The position numbers and the translations under genes were made by a program. From NCBI RefSeq assembly GCF_025506335.1, contig NZ_JANZYO010000003.1:533630-597629 (forward strand): a stretch of DNA of 64,000 bases. The letters run 5' to 3'. This DNA comes from Mumia quercus. GTDB taxonomy: Bacteria > Actinomycetota > Actinomycetes > Propionibacteriales > Nocardioidaceae. Position 1 is the first letter of the stretch. Each line of letters opens with the position of its first letter. Under the pieces are notes generated by a model. That model did no database searches. It saw nothing but the letters and a program-made list of their open reading frames with translations, and had not been told where the DNA came from. Positions 30,989 through 38,939 of this stretch are shown piece after piece.

Positions 30989-32100
30989 GCGTCCCGACGA
31001 CCGAGCGAGGGACCACCGCCGTGGCGTCGCCGGCGCCCAGGCGGGCGTTCCGGAGCCTCGCGGTGGCGATGGCGAAGGGGTTCCTCCGTGACAAGATGGC
31101 GCTCTTCTGGGCCGTCATCTTCCCGCTCATGTTCCTCTTCCTCTTCGGCGGCCTGCTCGCCGACAGCGGGACCCCGCGCAGCGACGTGATCCAGGTCGGC
31201 GCGGTCCCGCTCCTCGACCAGGCGGGGCCCGAGGCACAGAAGGTCATCGACGACTCCCTGCACATCGAGAAGAGCGACGACCGGGACGCCGCGATCGCGG
31301 AGGTCCGCAAGGGCGACGCCGACGCGGTCGTCACGATGGACGGCGACGCGCTCGAGCTGTGGTACTCCGCGGCCGACCAGGTCACCGCCAGCATCGTCCA
31401 GGGCACCTTCAACGGCCTCGTGCAGGCGGCGAACCAGGCGGCGTCCGGTCAGCCGCCGACCTACACCCTGTCGACGCAGCAGGTCGAGGACGAGTCGCTG
31501 AGCGCGATCCAGTACTTCACGCCGTCCCTGCTCGGCTGGGCGATCGCGATGGGCGCCACCTTCGGGGCGGCCGCGAACCTCGTGCTCTGGCGACGCAACG
31601 GTGTCCTGCGCCGGCTGCGGCTCTCGCCCGTCCCGACCGCGGCGGTGGTCGGGGCGAGGGTCGTGACAGCCCTGATGCTCGCTGGCATCCAGATGGCGAT
31701 GTTCCTCGTCCCGGCCGTGCTGTTCATGGGACTGGAGCTGACGGGCTGGTGGTGGCTGTCGGTGCCGCTGCTGGCCGCGGCGACGCTCGCGTTCCTCGCG
31801 CTGGGACTGCTCGTGGGCTCCTTCAGCAAGACGGAGGAGGGGGCGACCGGCGCCGCCAACTTCGTCATCTTGCCGATGGCGTTCCTGTCGGGGTCGTTCT
31901 TCCCGCTCGACGAGGCGCCCGCCTGGATCGTCGCCCTGTCGAACGTCCTGCCGCTCAAGTGGGTGAACGAGGGCATGCTCGACGTCATGGTGCGTGGCGA
32001 GGGACCGTCCGCGATCGTCGTCCCGACCTTGGCCCTGCTGGCGTTCGCCGCCGTGCTCGGAGCGCTCGCCACGCGGTTGTTCCGCTGGGACACGACCTGA
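30985..32100 (+). CDS. ABC-2 type exporter permease
   Basis: 371 residues. One membrane helix near 45-60 (ALFWAVIFPLMFLFLFGGLLA), a large extracytoplasmic region to about 180, then five helices (ALMLAGIQMAMFLVPAVLFMG, LAAATLAFLALGLLVGSF, NFVILPMAFLSGSFFPLDE and a last one at 350-365). The NGVLRRLRLSPVP loop is typical of ABC2_membrane proteins contacting the ATPase. Likely drug or lipid export together with the preceding gene. Confidence 0.9.
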   Translation: MSVPTTERGTTAVASPAPRRAFRSLAVAMAKGFLRDKMALFWAVIFPLMFLFLFGGLLADSGTPRSDVIQVGAVPLLDQAGPEAQKVIDDSLHIEKSDDRDAAIAEVRKGDADAVVTMDGDALELWYSAADQVTASIVQGTFNGLVQAANQAASGQPPTYTLSTQQVEDESLSAIQYFTPSLLGWAIAMGATFGAAANLVLWRRNGVLRRLRLSPVPTAAVVGARVVTALMLAGIQMAMFLVPAVLFMGLELTGWWWLSVPLLAAATLAFLALGLLVGSFSKTEEGATGAANFVILPMAFLSGSFFPLDEAPAWIVALSNVLPLKWVNEGMLDVMVRGEGPSAIVVPTLALLAFAAVLGALATRLFRWDTT

Positions 32101-32118
32101 CGGGGTGCCCGGCGAGGG

Positions 32119-33990
32119 CTAGGTGCGCTCGTCGGGCTCGTCCGGAGCAGGGCGGCTCTGACGGCTGCCCTCGGTCCGGGGACGCAGCGGGAACACCTGT
32201 GCGTCCTCGCCCTGCTCGCGGGCACCCGGAGGCTCCAAGAAGCTCGGGTGCGCCGGACCCTGCGTCGGGTCGTACGCGATGTCGTACGCCGTCGGCACGC
32301 CCGGCTGGCGCGCCTCGCGGGCACGCCGGGCGCGACGGCGCGCGAGGGCGTCGCCCTCCTCGCGGAGCCTGTCCTCCTCCGTACGGGGGTCCGGCGCCGG
32401 CGCGTCAGGGACCGAGTCGAACCTGATCGCCGGGTACTCCGCGGTCGGCAGCTCGTCCTCGTCGACCGGCGGGAGCGGGGGCAACGGGGCGAGCGCCGCC
32501 TGGGATCCGGTCGAGTCCGGGCGCGGGTCGTCGAAGGCCGGCAGGTCGAAGCGGGTCTCCTCCTGCGCACGCGCGAGCCGGTACGCCGCCTCGCTGTCGG
32601 CGATCCCGGCCAGGGGATTGCCCCGCGGGGTCGGGTCCACCCCGGACATGCGGATCGGACCCGGCGGTGCCGGGGGCGCCGGGGGCTCCGGCTCGTCGTC
32701 CTCGGGGGAGGGCTCGGGCTCGGGCTCTGGCTTCGGCTGGGGCTCGGGCTGGGGCTGGGGCTGGGGGGCGGGCTCAGGCTGCGGCGCGGGCACGGGTGCC
32801 GGCGCCGCAGCCGGTGCCGGCGGAACGACCGGCACGGTCGGTTCGTCGTCTGGGCCCTTGACGGGGACGTCGGCGCGGCGCCGCCCAGCCGGCCGTACGG
32901 GCTCGGGTTCCGGTTCGGGTTCCGGTTCCGGTTCGGGCTCTGGTTCAGGCTCCGGATCCGGTTCAGGTTCGGGTTCAGGCTCGGGCTCGGGCTCGGGTTT
33001 GGGCTCCGGGACAGCCTCCGCCACCGGTTCGGGCGCAGGTTCAGGCTCAGGCTCCGCCTCTGGCTCCGGTTCCGGCGCGACCTCAGGCTCCGGCTCCGGT
33101 TCCGGCGCGACCTCCGCCTCCGGCTCAGGCTCCGGCTCCGGCTCCGGCTCCGCCTCTGGCTCTGCCTCCGCCAGCTCGAGGTCCAGGGAGTCGTGCGCCT
33201 GAGCCTCGGACACGAGCCGGTCGGCCTCGTCCGCGAGCCGTTCGGCGGTCGCCGCCGCGCGGGCCGCCAGCGCGGCGACGAGCTCGTCCTCGTCAGGGCG
33301 CAGGAGCTCCAGGCGCCGCTCGACCTCGGCGCGCACGCTCGGCTCGACACGGCCGGTGAAGCGGTCGTCGAGGTAGGAGGGGCGATCGATCTCGTCGGAC
33401 AGCCGCTCGTCCTCGCGGTGGAGCTTCAGCTCGAAGGTCGCGAGCTCGGTGTACGGGTCGAGCACATCGGCGACCTCGTCGTCGAGGATCCGGCCGTCGG
33501 CGGGCTCGACGAACCCGAGCTGGGCGGCCCGGCGCTCTTCGACGATCGCGAGCTGGTCCTTTGCGAGCTCGAGACCTTCCCGGAGACGCTCGATGTACGA
33601 GGCCATGGAGGCGACGACCGACGCGGCGTCGGCGATCTCCCGCTCGGTGGCCATCTGTCGTGCGAGGGCGATGCGGGCGAGGTCGTCGAAGACGGCCGCA
33701 CCGCTGATGTTGCCCTCGACGCGCAGCTCGGAGGCGTGGTACGCGGCGGTGGCTGCCTGGACTCCCCAGTCGTCCGCGGTCTGCTGGTCCTCAGCGCGGT
33801 CGTGCTCGGTCAGACGCTTGGCCGCCACTGCGGCGGCGAGGGCGTCCTCGGCCTCGGCGATCGTCGTCGTGTACGCCCGCGTCAGCGCCAGGAACAGGGA
33901 CTCCGGGTCGGCGGAGTCGTCGATCAGCGTCGAGACGTCGGCCTGCGCCAGTGCCGTCACGCGGCCGAGGACGGACTGCTTCTCAGCCAT
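32119..33990 (-). CDS. PspA-like coiled-coil protein with long Glu-Pro tail
   Basis: 623 residues. Residues 1-230 are helical coiled coil with PspA/IM30-like features ([27 protein letters not shown], then [17 protein letters not shown]), the fold that binds stressed membranes. Residues about 270-367 are almost pure Glu-Pro/Ala repeats, followed by a Pro/Gln-rich stretch to about 433 and a disordered acidic C-terminal third. No membrane segment. PspA proteins are normally 220-280 residues, so the tail is an unusual addition. Convergent with the exporter genes; monocistronic. Confidence 0.75.
   Translation of the reverse strand: MAEKQSVLGRVTALAQADVSTLIDDSADPESLFLALTRAYTTTIAEAEDALAAAVAAKRLTEHDRAEDQQTADDWGVQAATAAYHASELRVEGNISGAAVFDDLARIALARQMATEREIADAASVVASMASYIERLREGLELAKDQLAIVEERRAAQLGFVEPADGRILDDEVADVLDPYTELATFELKLHREDERLSDEIDRPSYLDDRFTGRVEPSVRAEVERRLELLRPDEDELVAALAARAAATAERLADEADRLVSEAQAHDSLDLELAEAEPEAEPEPEPEPEPEAEVAPEPEPEPEVAPEPEPEAEPEPEPAPEPVAEAVPEPKPEPEPEPEPEPEPDPEPEPEPEPEPEPEPEPEPVRPAGRRRADVPVKGPDDEPTVPVVPPAPAAAPAPVPAPQPEPAPQPQPQPEPQPKPEPEPEPSPEDDEPEPPAPPAPPGPIRMSGVDPTPRGNPLAGIADSEAAYRLARAQEETRFDLPAFDDPRPDSTGSQAALAPLPPLPPVDEDELPTAEYPAIRFDSVPDAPAPDPRTEEDRLREEGDALARRRARRAREARQPGVPTAYDIAYDPTQGPAHPSFLEPPGAREQGEDAQVFPLRPRTEGSRQSRPAPDEPDERT
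32690..33180. repeat. Low-complexity tract encoding Glu-Pro repeats
   Basis: Long run of GGYTCN-type hexamers read on the minus strand as Glu-Pro dipeptides with interspersed Ala, Asp, Lys and Val. Such tracts expand and contract by slippage. The opposite strand is also open and would give Ser-Gly repeats, which I take as a shadow. Confidence 0.8.
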
Positions 33991-34049
33991 GGGGCATCCC
34001 CGCCATGAAAGTCCTCCCTGAAGTCTGTCGAGGGTCGACTATCTCGCAA

Positions 34050-34808
34050 TCAGCTCGGGGTGACGTGGGTGGGGTCGAGGACACGACGCAGGAACTCCTT
34101 CGTACGGGGCTCCTTCGGGCTCCCGATGACGTCGGCCGGCGCGCCCTGCTCCACGATCACTCCACCGTCCATGAAGACCACCCGGTCGGCAACCTCACGG
34201 GCGAACGCCATCTCGTGGGTCACGACGAGCATCGTCATGCCCTCCTCGGCGAGCTTGCGCATGACGGTGAGGACCTCGCCGACCAGCTCGGGGTCCAGGG
34301 CCGACGTGGGCTCGTCGAAGAGCATGAGGTTCGGGGCCATCGACAGGGCGCGCGCGATCGCGACGCGCTGCTGCTGGCCGCCGGACAGCTTCGCCGGGTA
34401 GGCGTCGTGCTTGTCCGTGAGGCCCACGCGGTCGAGGTTCTCCTGAGCGACCGCGCGCGCCTCCTTCTTGCCGCGCTTGAGGACCGTCTGCTGCGCGAGC
34501 ATGCAGTTGGTCAGGGCGGTGTGGTGGGGGAACAAGTTGAAGCTCTGGAACACCATGCCGATGTGGCGGCGCGCGGCGTCGATGTCGCAGTCGGGGTCGG
34601 TGAGGTCCTCGCCGGCGACGAGGACGGTGCCGCTGGTGGGCTCCTCGAGGAGGTTCACGCAGCGCAGCAGCGTCGACTTGCCGGAGCCGGACGGGCCGAT
34701 CACGCAGACGACCTCGCCCTGCTCGACCTCGAAGTCGATGCCGCGGAGGACGTGGTTGTCGCCGAAGGACTTGTGCAGGTCGCGGATCTGGACGAGCGCG
34801 TCAGGCAT
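34050..34808 (-). CDS. Polar amino-acid ABC transporter ATPase
   Basis: 252 residues. Walker A GPSGSGKS at 38-45, Q-loop in [10 protein letters not shown], signature LSGGQQQR at 141-148, Walker [13 protein letters not shown] at 161-172, switch His198. GlnQ/GluA-like sequence, so import of glutamine, glutamate or related polar amino acids is likely. Start at the ATG that overlaps the permease stop by one base; the open frame continuing upstream lies antiparallel in the permease gene and is not coding. Confidence 0.95.
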   Translation of the reverse strand: MPDALVQIRDLHKSFGDNHVLRGIDFEVEQGEVVCVIGPSGSGKSTLLRCVNLLEEPTSGTVLVAGEDLTDPDCDIDAARRHIGMVFQSFNLFPHHTALTNCMLAQQTVLKRGKKEARAVAQENLDRVGLTDKHDAYPAKLSGGQQQRVAIARALSMAPNLMLFDEPTSALDPELVGEVLTVMRKLAEEGMTMLVVTHEMAFAREVADRVVFMDGGVIVEQGAPADVIGSPKEPRTKEFLRRVLDPTHVTPS

Positions 34809-35632
34809 CAGCGGGCCTTTCCTGCGTTGGCCTCGAGCCGACGGACCAGCATCGAGAGCGGGAGGGTGATGATCAGGTAGGCGATGCCGGCGACGACGAG
34901 GGGCGTCACGTTGACGTTCTGGTTCGCCAGCTCGCGCCCGAACTTCGTGAGCTCGTAGTGCTCCTTGGACAGGCCGATGATGTAGACGAGCGACGAGTCC
35001 TTGACCAGGAGGATGAGCTCGTTGGTCAGCGGCGGCAGCATCGTACGAAACGCCTGCGGCAGGACGACCTTGCGCATCGCCTGGCCCGACGTCATGCCGA
35101 GCGAGCGCGCGGCCTCGACCTGGCCCTTCGGGACGGCCTGGATGCCGCCGCGGATCGTCTCGGCGAGGTAGGCGCTGCCGACGATGCCGAGGGCGAGCCA
35201 GACGGTGCCGTACGGGTCCCACGGGATGCGCATGCCCGGGAAGGCCAGCGGCAGCAGCGTGAAGACGAGGAAGACGATCAGCGCGGGCAGACCGCGGAAG
35301 AACTCGATGTAGACGGTGGCGATCCAGCGGTACGGCCCGATCTGGGACAGCCGCATGATCGCGAGCACCGTGCCGACGACGATGCCGAAGACGAAGGCAC
35401 CGAGCGTGTAGACGATGGTGTTGAAGAGCGCGTGCCCGAGCCCGCTCGTGATCGTCTTCTCGACGAGGTCGGGCCGGAAGAAGACGTCCTGGATCTGCGG
35501 CCAGTCCGCGAAGAAGACAGCGGCGGCGACGAGCAGGACGAGGACGGTGTACTGGACGGCCCGGATCCGCTGAGCCCGCTTGCGCGGGCTCAGCGGACGA
35601 CGGGTCGGAGCCGAGTCGGTGGGGGTGCTCAT
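34808..35632 (-). CDS. Polar amino-acid ABC transporter permease
   Basis: 274 residues. HisM/GlnP-type permease: five or more membrane helices, with the cytoplasmic EAA loop [25 protein letters not shown] at about 170-194 that contacts the ATPase. The N-terminal 30 residues are basic and coded by a DNA hairpin (35568-35595). Unlike many family members that have two permeases, only one is encoded here, so it probably acts as a homodimer. Confidence 0.93.
   Translation of the reverse strand: MSTPTDSAPTRRPLSPRKRAQRIRAVQYTVLVLLVAAAVFFADWPQIQDVFFRPDLVEKTITSGLGHALFNTIVYTLGAFVFGIVVGTVLAIMRLSQIGPYRWIATVYIEFFRGLPALIVFLVFTLLPLAFPGMRIPWDPYGTVWLALGIVGSAYLAETIRGGIQAVPKGQVEAARSLGMTSGQAMRKVVLPQAFRTMLPPLTNELILLVKDSSLVYIIGLSKEHYELTKFGRELANQNVNVTPLVVAGIAYLIITLPLSMLVRRLEANAGKAR
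35568..35595. promoter_or_regulatory. Twelve-base perfect hairpin in the 5' coding part of the permease gene
   Basis: Arms CGCTGAGCCCGC (35568-35579) and GCGGGCTCAGCG (35584-35595), four-base loop, 37-64 bases into the permease gene and about 70 bases beyond the stop of the binding-protein gene. Could stop RNA decay or some transcription, giving more binding protein than permease, a common need in importer operons. Confidence 0.6.
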
Positions 35633-35665
35633 GGCTCCCTTACTGTGCCAGACGGGTCAGTGAGA

Positions 35666-36502
35666 TCAACGGGTCGTCGGCTTGGTGCCGAAGTACTTCT
35701 CGTAGATCTCGTCGTACGTGCCGTCTTCCTTGGCGGTGGCCAGGACCTCGTTGAGGCGCTCGATGAGCTTCTCGCCGTTGGCGTCCTTGGCGGCCGGGAA
35801 GCCGTACTGCTCGCCCGTGTCGAACTCCGTCGTCACCGCGGTGTCCGGGTTCTCCTTGGCGAAGTCGAAGAGCACGCCGTTGTCGTTGATCGCGGCGTCG
35901 ACCGAGCCGGCCTTGACCGCGTTCGCCTGCAGCGCCATGTCCTCGAAGACGACGATGCTGTAGCCGTTCTTGTCGGCGTTCTCCTCGGCGTACATCGCGC
36001 CGGTGGTGTCGGTCTGGACGCCGAGCTTCTTGCCCTTGAGCGCCGAGAGGTCCTCGATGCCGGAGTCGGCCTTGACGAGCAGGGCCTGCGTGGCGTCGAA
36101 GTACGGGTCGGAGATCGTGAGGGCGCCGGCGCGCTCGTCGGTGATCGTCATCGCGCCCATGCCGACGTCGCACTTGCCGGCCTTGAACGCGGCACCCGAC
36201 GTGATCTGGTTCCAGTCGATGTCGACGACCTTGTGCTCGAGGCCCATGTCGTCGGCGAGCAGCGCCAGCAGGTCGGTGTCGAAGCCGACGACCTCGTCGC
36301 TGTCGTCGCGGTACTGGAACGGCTTGTACGGGAGGTGCGTGCAGATCGTGAGCGTGCCGTCCTCCACGATCTTGATGCCGTCGACCTCCTTGCCCGCGTC
36401 GTCGCTGTCGTCACCGCCACAGGCGGCCATCGTGACGGTGAGAGCGAGTGCTCCGGCAGCGGCGGCGAACGCCCTGCCCAGGCCTCGTCCGGTGACCTTC
36501 AT
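35666..36502 (-). CDS. Polar amino-acid-binding lipoprotein
   Basis: 278 residues. Lipobox MAAC (Cys28) after a hydrophobic signal, followed by a family 3 solute-binding fold: GTLTICTHLPYKPFQYRDD, VVGFDTDLLALLADDMGL and the GAMTITDERAGALTISDPYFDATQ signature. Presents a polar amino acid to the permease/ATPase. ATG at 36502 has AAGGAG upstream; a longer reading upstream is not supported. First gene of the three-gene importer operon. Confidence 0.95.
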   Translation of the reverse strand: MKVTGRGLGRAFAAAAGALALTVTMAACGGDDSDDAGKEVDGIKIVEDGTLTICTHLPYKPFQYRDDSDEVVGFDTDLLALLADDMGLEHKVVDIDWNQITSGAAFKAGKCDVGMGAMTITDERAGALTISDPYFDATQALLVKADSGIEDLSALKGKKLGVQTDTTGAMYAEENADKNGYSIVVFEDMALQANAVKAGSVDAAINDNGVLFDFAKENPDTAVTTEFDTGEQYGFPAAKDANGEKLIERLNEVLATAKEDGTYDEIYEKYFGTKPTTR

Positions 36503-36818
36503 CGAAGTTGCTCCTTGAGCTTGAGGTTCCACGAGACTGATCTCTCGTGAGGAGGGATGGTGCCACACGAAGAACACGGGTTTGTTACGACACCGGGAGA
36601 TCGGCCTCGAGGGTGTGCACAGAGGTCGTCGAGGGGGTCGGGGGTTGCTTGCGTCACCTGGCGTGCCGTTGCGAGGTCACAGTCCCGTAACGCAAGTCGA
36701 GGGTCGATCTCCGGGGGCCATCCTTGAACGCGGAGCGGGCAGCCGTCAATGGTCTCCCCAGCCGGACGGGCCTGCGTGACCGATGATCGAGGGAGTCGTC
36801 GGACCGAGGGGGAGCCGT
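36503..36818. promoter_or_regulatory. Divergent intergenic region between importer operon and NAD(P)-binding gene
   Basis: 316 bases without a supported gene. Holds an inverted repeat CACGAGA-6-TCTCGTG at 36530-36549 about 30 bases before the lipoprotein start, probably an operator or leader hairpin of the importer operon. On the other side TTGAAC (36724-36729) and TCAATG (36746-36751), 16 bases apart, could be a weak promoter for the gene at 36819. An inverted CTTGCGT/ACGCAAG pair lies around 36650-36695. Confidence 0.4.
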
Positions 36819-37724
36819 ATGCGGGTGCTCGTGACCGGGGCGACGGGTTTCATCGGGCGACGGCTCGTCCCGGCCCTGGAGGTCGAGGGCCACGAGGTGC
36901 TCGCGATGACCCGGCACCCCGACACGTACGGCGGGGGAGGACGGCCCGTCTTCGGTGACGTGCACGTCCCGGACTCGCTGCCGGCGGCGCTCGAGGGCGT
37001 GGAGGCGGCGTACTACCTCGTCCACTCGCTCGGCTCCGACGACTTCGTCCGGCGCGACGCCCGTGCGGCCCGTGCGTTCGGCGACGCGGCAGCCGAGGCG
37101 GGGGTGGGACGGATCGTCTATCTCGGTGGTCTCGGTGACGACGCCGACGATCTCTCTCCCCACCTGCGCAGCCGCCGCGAGGTCGAGGGACTGCTCGGGG
37201 AGGGCGGCGTCCCGGTCACGACGCTGCGTGCGGGGATCGTCGTCGGTCACGGTGGCATCTCGTGGGAGATGACGCGTCAGCTCGTCGAGCACCTGCCCGC
37301 GATGGTGACGCCGCGCTGGGTGAGCACACGGACGCAGCCGATCGCCGTGGACGACGTGATCCGCTACCTCGTCGGGGTGCTGACGCTGCCCGAAGGCTCC
37401 GACCGTGCCTACGAGATCGGCGGTCCGGACGTCCTCGCGTACGCGGCGATGATGCGCCGCCTCGCCGACATCGAGGGGCGCCACCCGGTGATCCTCCCTG
37501 TCCCGCTGCTCAGCCCGGGGCTCTCGGCGCTGTGGCTCGCCTTCGTCACCGACGTCGACACCCGGACGGGGCGTTCGCTGGTCGACTCGATGGTCAACGA
37601 GGTCGTGGTGCGCGACGACGCGATCCGCGAGGCGGTGCCCTTCGAGCCGCTGTCGTACGACGAGGCGGTCCTGCAGGCGCTCGCCGAGCGCGCCCGGGAG
37701 CAGGAGGACGGTGGGTCCGCGTGA
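36819..37724 (+). CDS. NAD(P)-binding atypical SDR-type protein
   Basis: 301 residues. Rossmann start [20 protein letters not shown], followed by NmrA/SDR-a-like features: [10 protein letters not shown] near 68-77, [27 protein letters not shown] and the C-terminal [19 protein letters not shown]. This is the group often fused or paired with DUF2867-type proteins in actinobacteria; the substrate is unknown. ATG at 36819 has a purine-rich GAGGGGGAG just upstream, preferable to the ATG at 36783. Overlaps the CPBP gene by four bases. Confidence 0.85.
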   Translation: MRVLVTGATGFIGRRLVPALEVEGHEVLAMTRHPDTYGGGGRPVFGDVHVPDSLPAALEGVEAAYYLVHSLGSDDFVRRDARAARAFGDAAAEAGVGRIVYLGGLGDDADDLSPHLRSRREVEGLLGEGGVPVTTLRAGIVVGHGGISWEMTRQLVEHLPAMVTPRWVSTRTQPIAVDDVIRYLVGVLTLPEGSDRAYEIGGPDVLAYAAMMRRLADIEGRHPVILPVPLLSPGLSALWLAFVTDVDTRTGRSLVDSMVNEVVVRDDAIREAVPFEPLSYDEAVLQALAERAREQEDGGSA

Positions 37725-38491
37725 GCCGCGGAGGACGCTGGGAGCGTGCCCGCGTCCTGCTTCCGCGCGGGCTCGGGTACGTCGCCCGGGCCGCCGTCCC
37801 TGAGCCCGCCGAGGTGGTCCGCCGACGCCGTCGTACGGTCGTCGCCGTCGGCGTCGCCGGCGCGGGCGTGCTCGGGGTGTCGCTCTCGACGCGGCCCGAC
37901 TCGCCGCAGTTCTACGGCCTGACGCTGGCGACGGCCGCGACCTGGACCGCGGGCGCACTGGCCTCCGGGCCTTTGCACCGGGGCTGGATCGAGCGCCCGG
38001 ACGCGCCCCAGCGCCGCCCGGTCGTGGTGCCGGTGCTGACCGGGGTCGGTGCGTTCGGCTGCTTCTACGCGGGAGCGCTGGTGGCGCAGCGCATCCCGGT
38101 CCTCGACGCGGCCCTCCGGCGCGTGCTGCGCTTCGCCGAGGGCAGCACGCCGCTGGTCGTGCTCACCACCCTCGCGAACGGCGCTGCCGAGGAGCTGTTC
38201 TTCCGCGGGGCTCTGTACGACGCGGTAGGGGAGCGCCACCCCGTCCTCGTCTCGACCCTCGCCTATACGGCGACCACCGCGTCCTCGCGGAATCCCTCGC
38301 TGATGCTGGCCGGGGCGGTGATGGGGACCTTGTTCGGTCTCCAGCGGCGCGCCACGGGTGGGGTGCAGGCATCGACGCTGACCCACCTCACGTGGTCGGC
38401 GCTGATGCTGCGCTACCTCCCGCCGCTGTTCCGTGAGCGGCGTGACGGGGTGATTGAGGTTCACCCAGATCCGGGCGGGCCCCCTCGGTGA
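37721..38491 (+). CDS. CPBP-family intramembrane metalloprotease, 3' end altered
   Basis: 256 residues from GTG. Several membrane helices; CPBP (Abi/Rce1-like) motif EELFFR at 157-162 and a second motif with His in [15 protein letters not shown] near 218-232. The last 14 residues (after [19 protein letters not shown]) are encoded by island DNA: the duplicated remnant at 48723-48881 continues instead with AQVSESDRPVTI, probably the original C-terminus. Catalytic residues are intact, so it may still work. Cellular target unknown. Confidence 0.85.
   Translation: MSRGGRWERARVLLPRGLGYVARAAVPEPAEVVRRRRRTVVAVGVAGAGVLGVSLSTRPDSPQFYGLTLATAATWTAGALASGPLHRGWIERPDAPQRRPVVVPVLTGVGAFGCFYAGALVAQRIPVLDAALRRVLRFAEGSTPLVVLTTLANGAAEELFFRGALYDAVGERHPVLVSTLAYTATTASSRNPSLMLAGAVMGTLFGLQRRATGGVQASTLTHLTWSALMLRYLPPLFRERRDGVIEVHPDPGGPPR
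38201..38447 (+). repeat. Left direct-repeat source region of the island
   Basis: Contains 58 bp (38201-38258) and 63 bp (38385-38447) that recur at 48723-48780 and 48781-48843 with a single mismatch in total; the 126 bp between them (38259-38384) are absent from the right copy. Both edges of the missing piece carry GACCC (38254-38258 and 38380-38384). Confidence 0.95.
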
Positions 38492-38939
38492 CCTGCGTGA
38501 GATGACGGGTGAAGCGGTGGGTCTCTAGACGGGTTGTGTCTCCGAGCGGCCGGCTGGCGGTCAATGTCAAGCCGCCCAGCGGCTGCATTTCGACCATCGT
38601 GTTGTTCTAAATCACTGACTTTGATGTTCTCGTCCGTGCCAGGCCCGAGTTTGAGTACTGCGTTCCCCGCCGAAGACCAAGCTGCTTGGATGCGTCAAGT
38701 GTGCTTCACGATGTGCGATTCAGTTGCAGAAGTGCGGTCTCAAATCAGGGTAATTGCACCCATGGCGGTGGAAGAATCCGGACAATTCCACGTCGACGCG
38801 TGAGTTGATGAAGTCACGGTTGTGTAACACGCCTTCTTCTCGTGTTGACGAGTTTCATCTACGTCCGGATGATCCTGTCACCTGCCATCGCGGCGGATCG
38901 GCGCAACAAGGGCGCTGTAACGCAGAACGAGGTTCCGCC
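38492..38939. other. Left end of island, no supported gene
   Basis: About 450 bases of lower GC than the neighbourhood. An open frame at 38534-38803 (89 codons) has atypical composition and no ribosome-binding site. Near the right end GCTGTAACGC and then GAGG precede the GTG of the next gene and may be its promoter and ribosome-binding site. No integrase or transposase fragment seen. Confidence 0.6.

Noticed and set aside
32248..34008. Plus-strand frames over the Glu-Pro gene, including a Ser-Gly repeat
   Set aside because: Shadow of the low-complexity codons of the minus-strand gene; the minus-strand N-terminal part has real coiled-coil character.
38534..38803. 89-codon frame at the left end of the island
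   Set aside because: No ribosome-binding site, odd composition, no recognisable motif; kept as non-coding.
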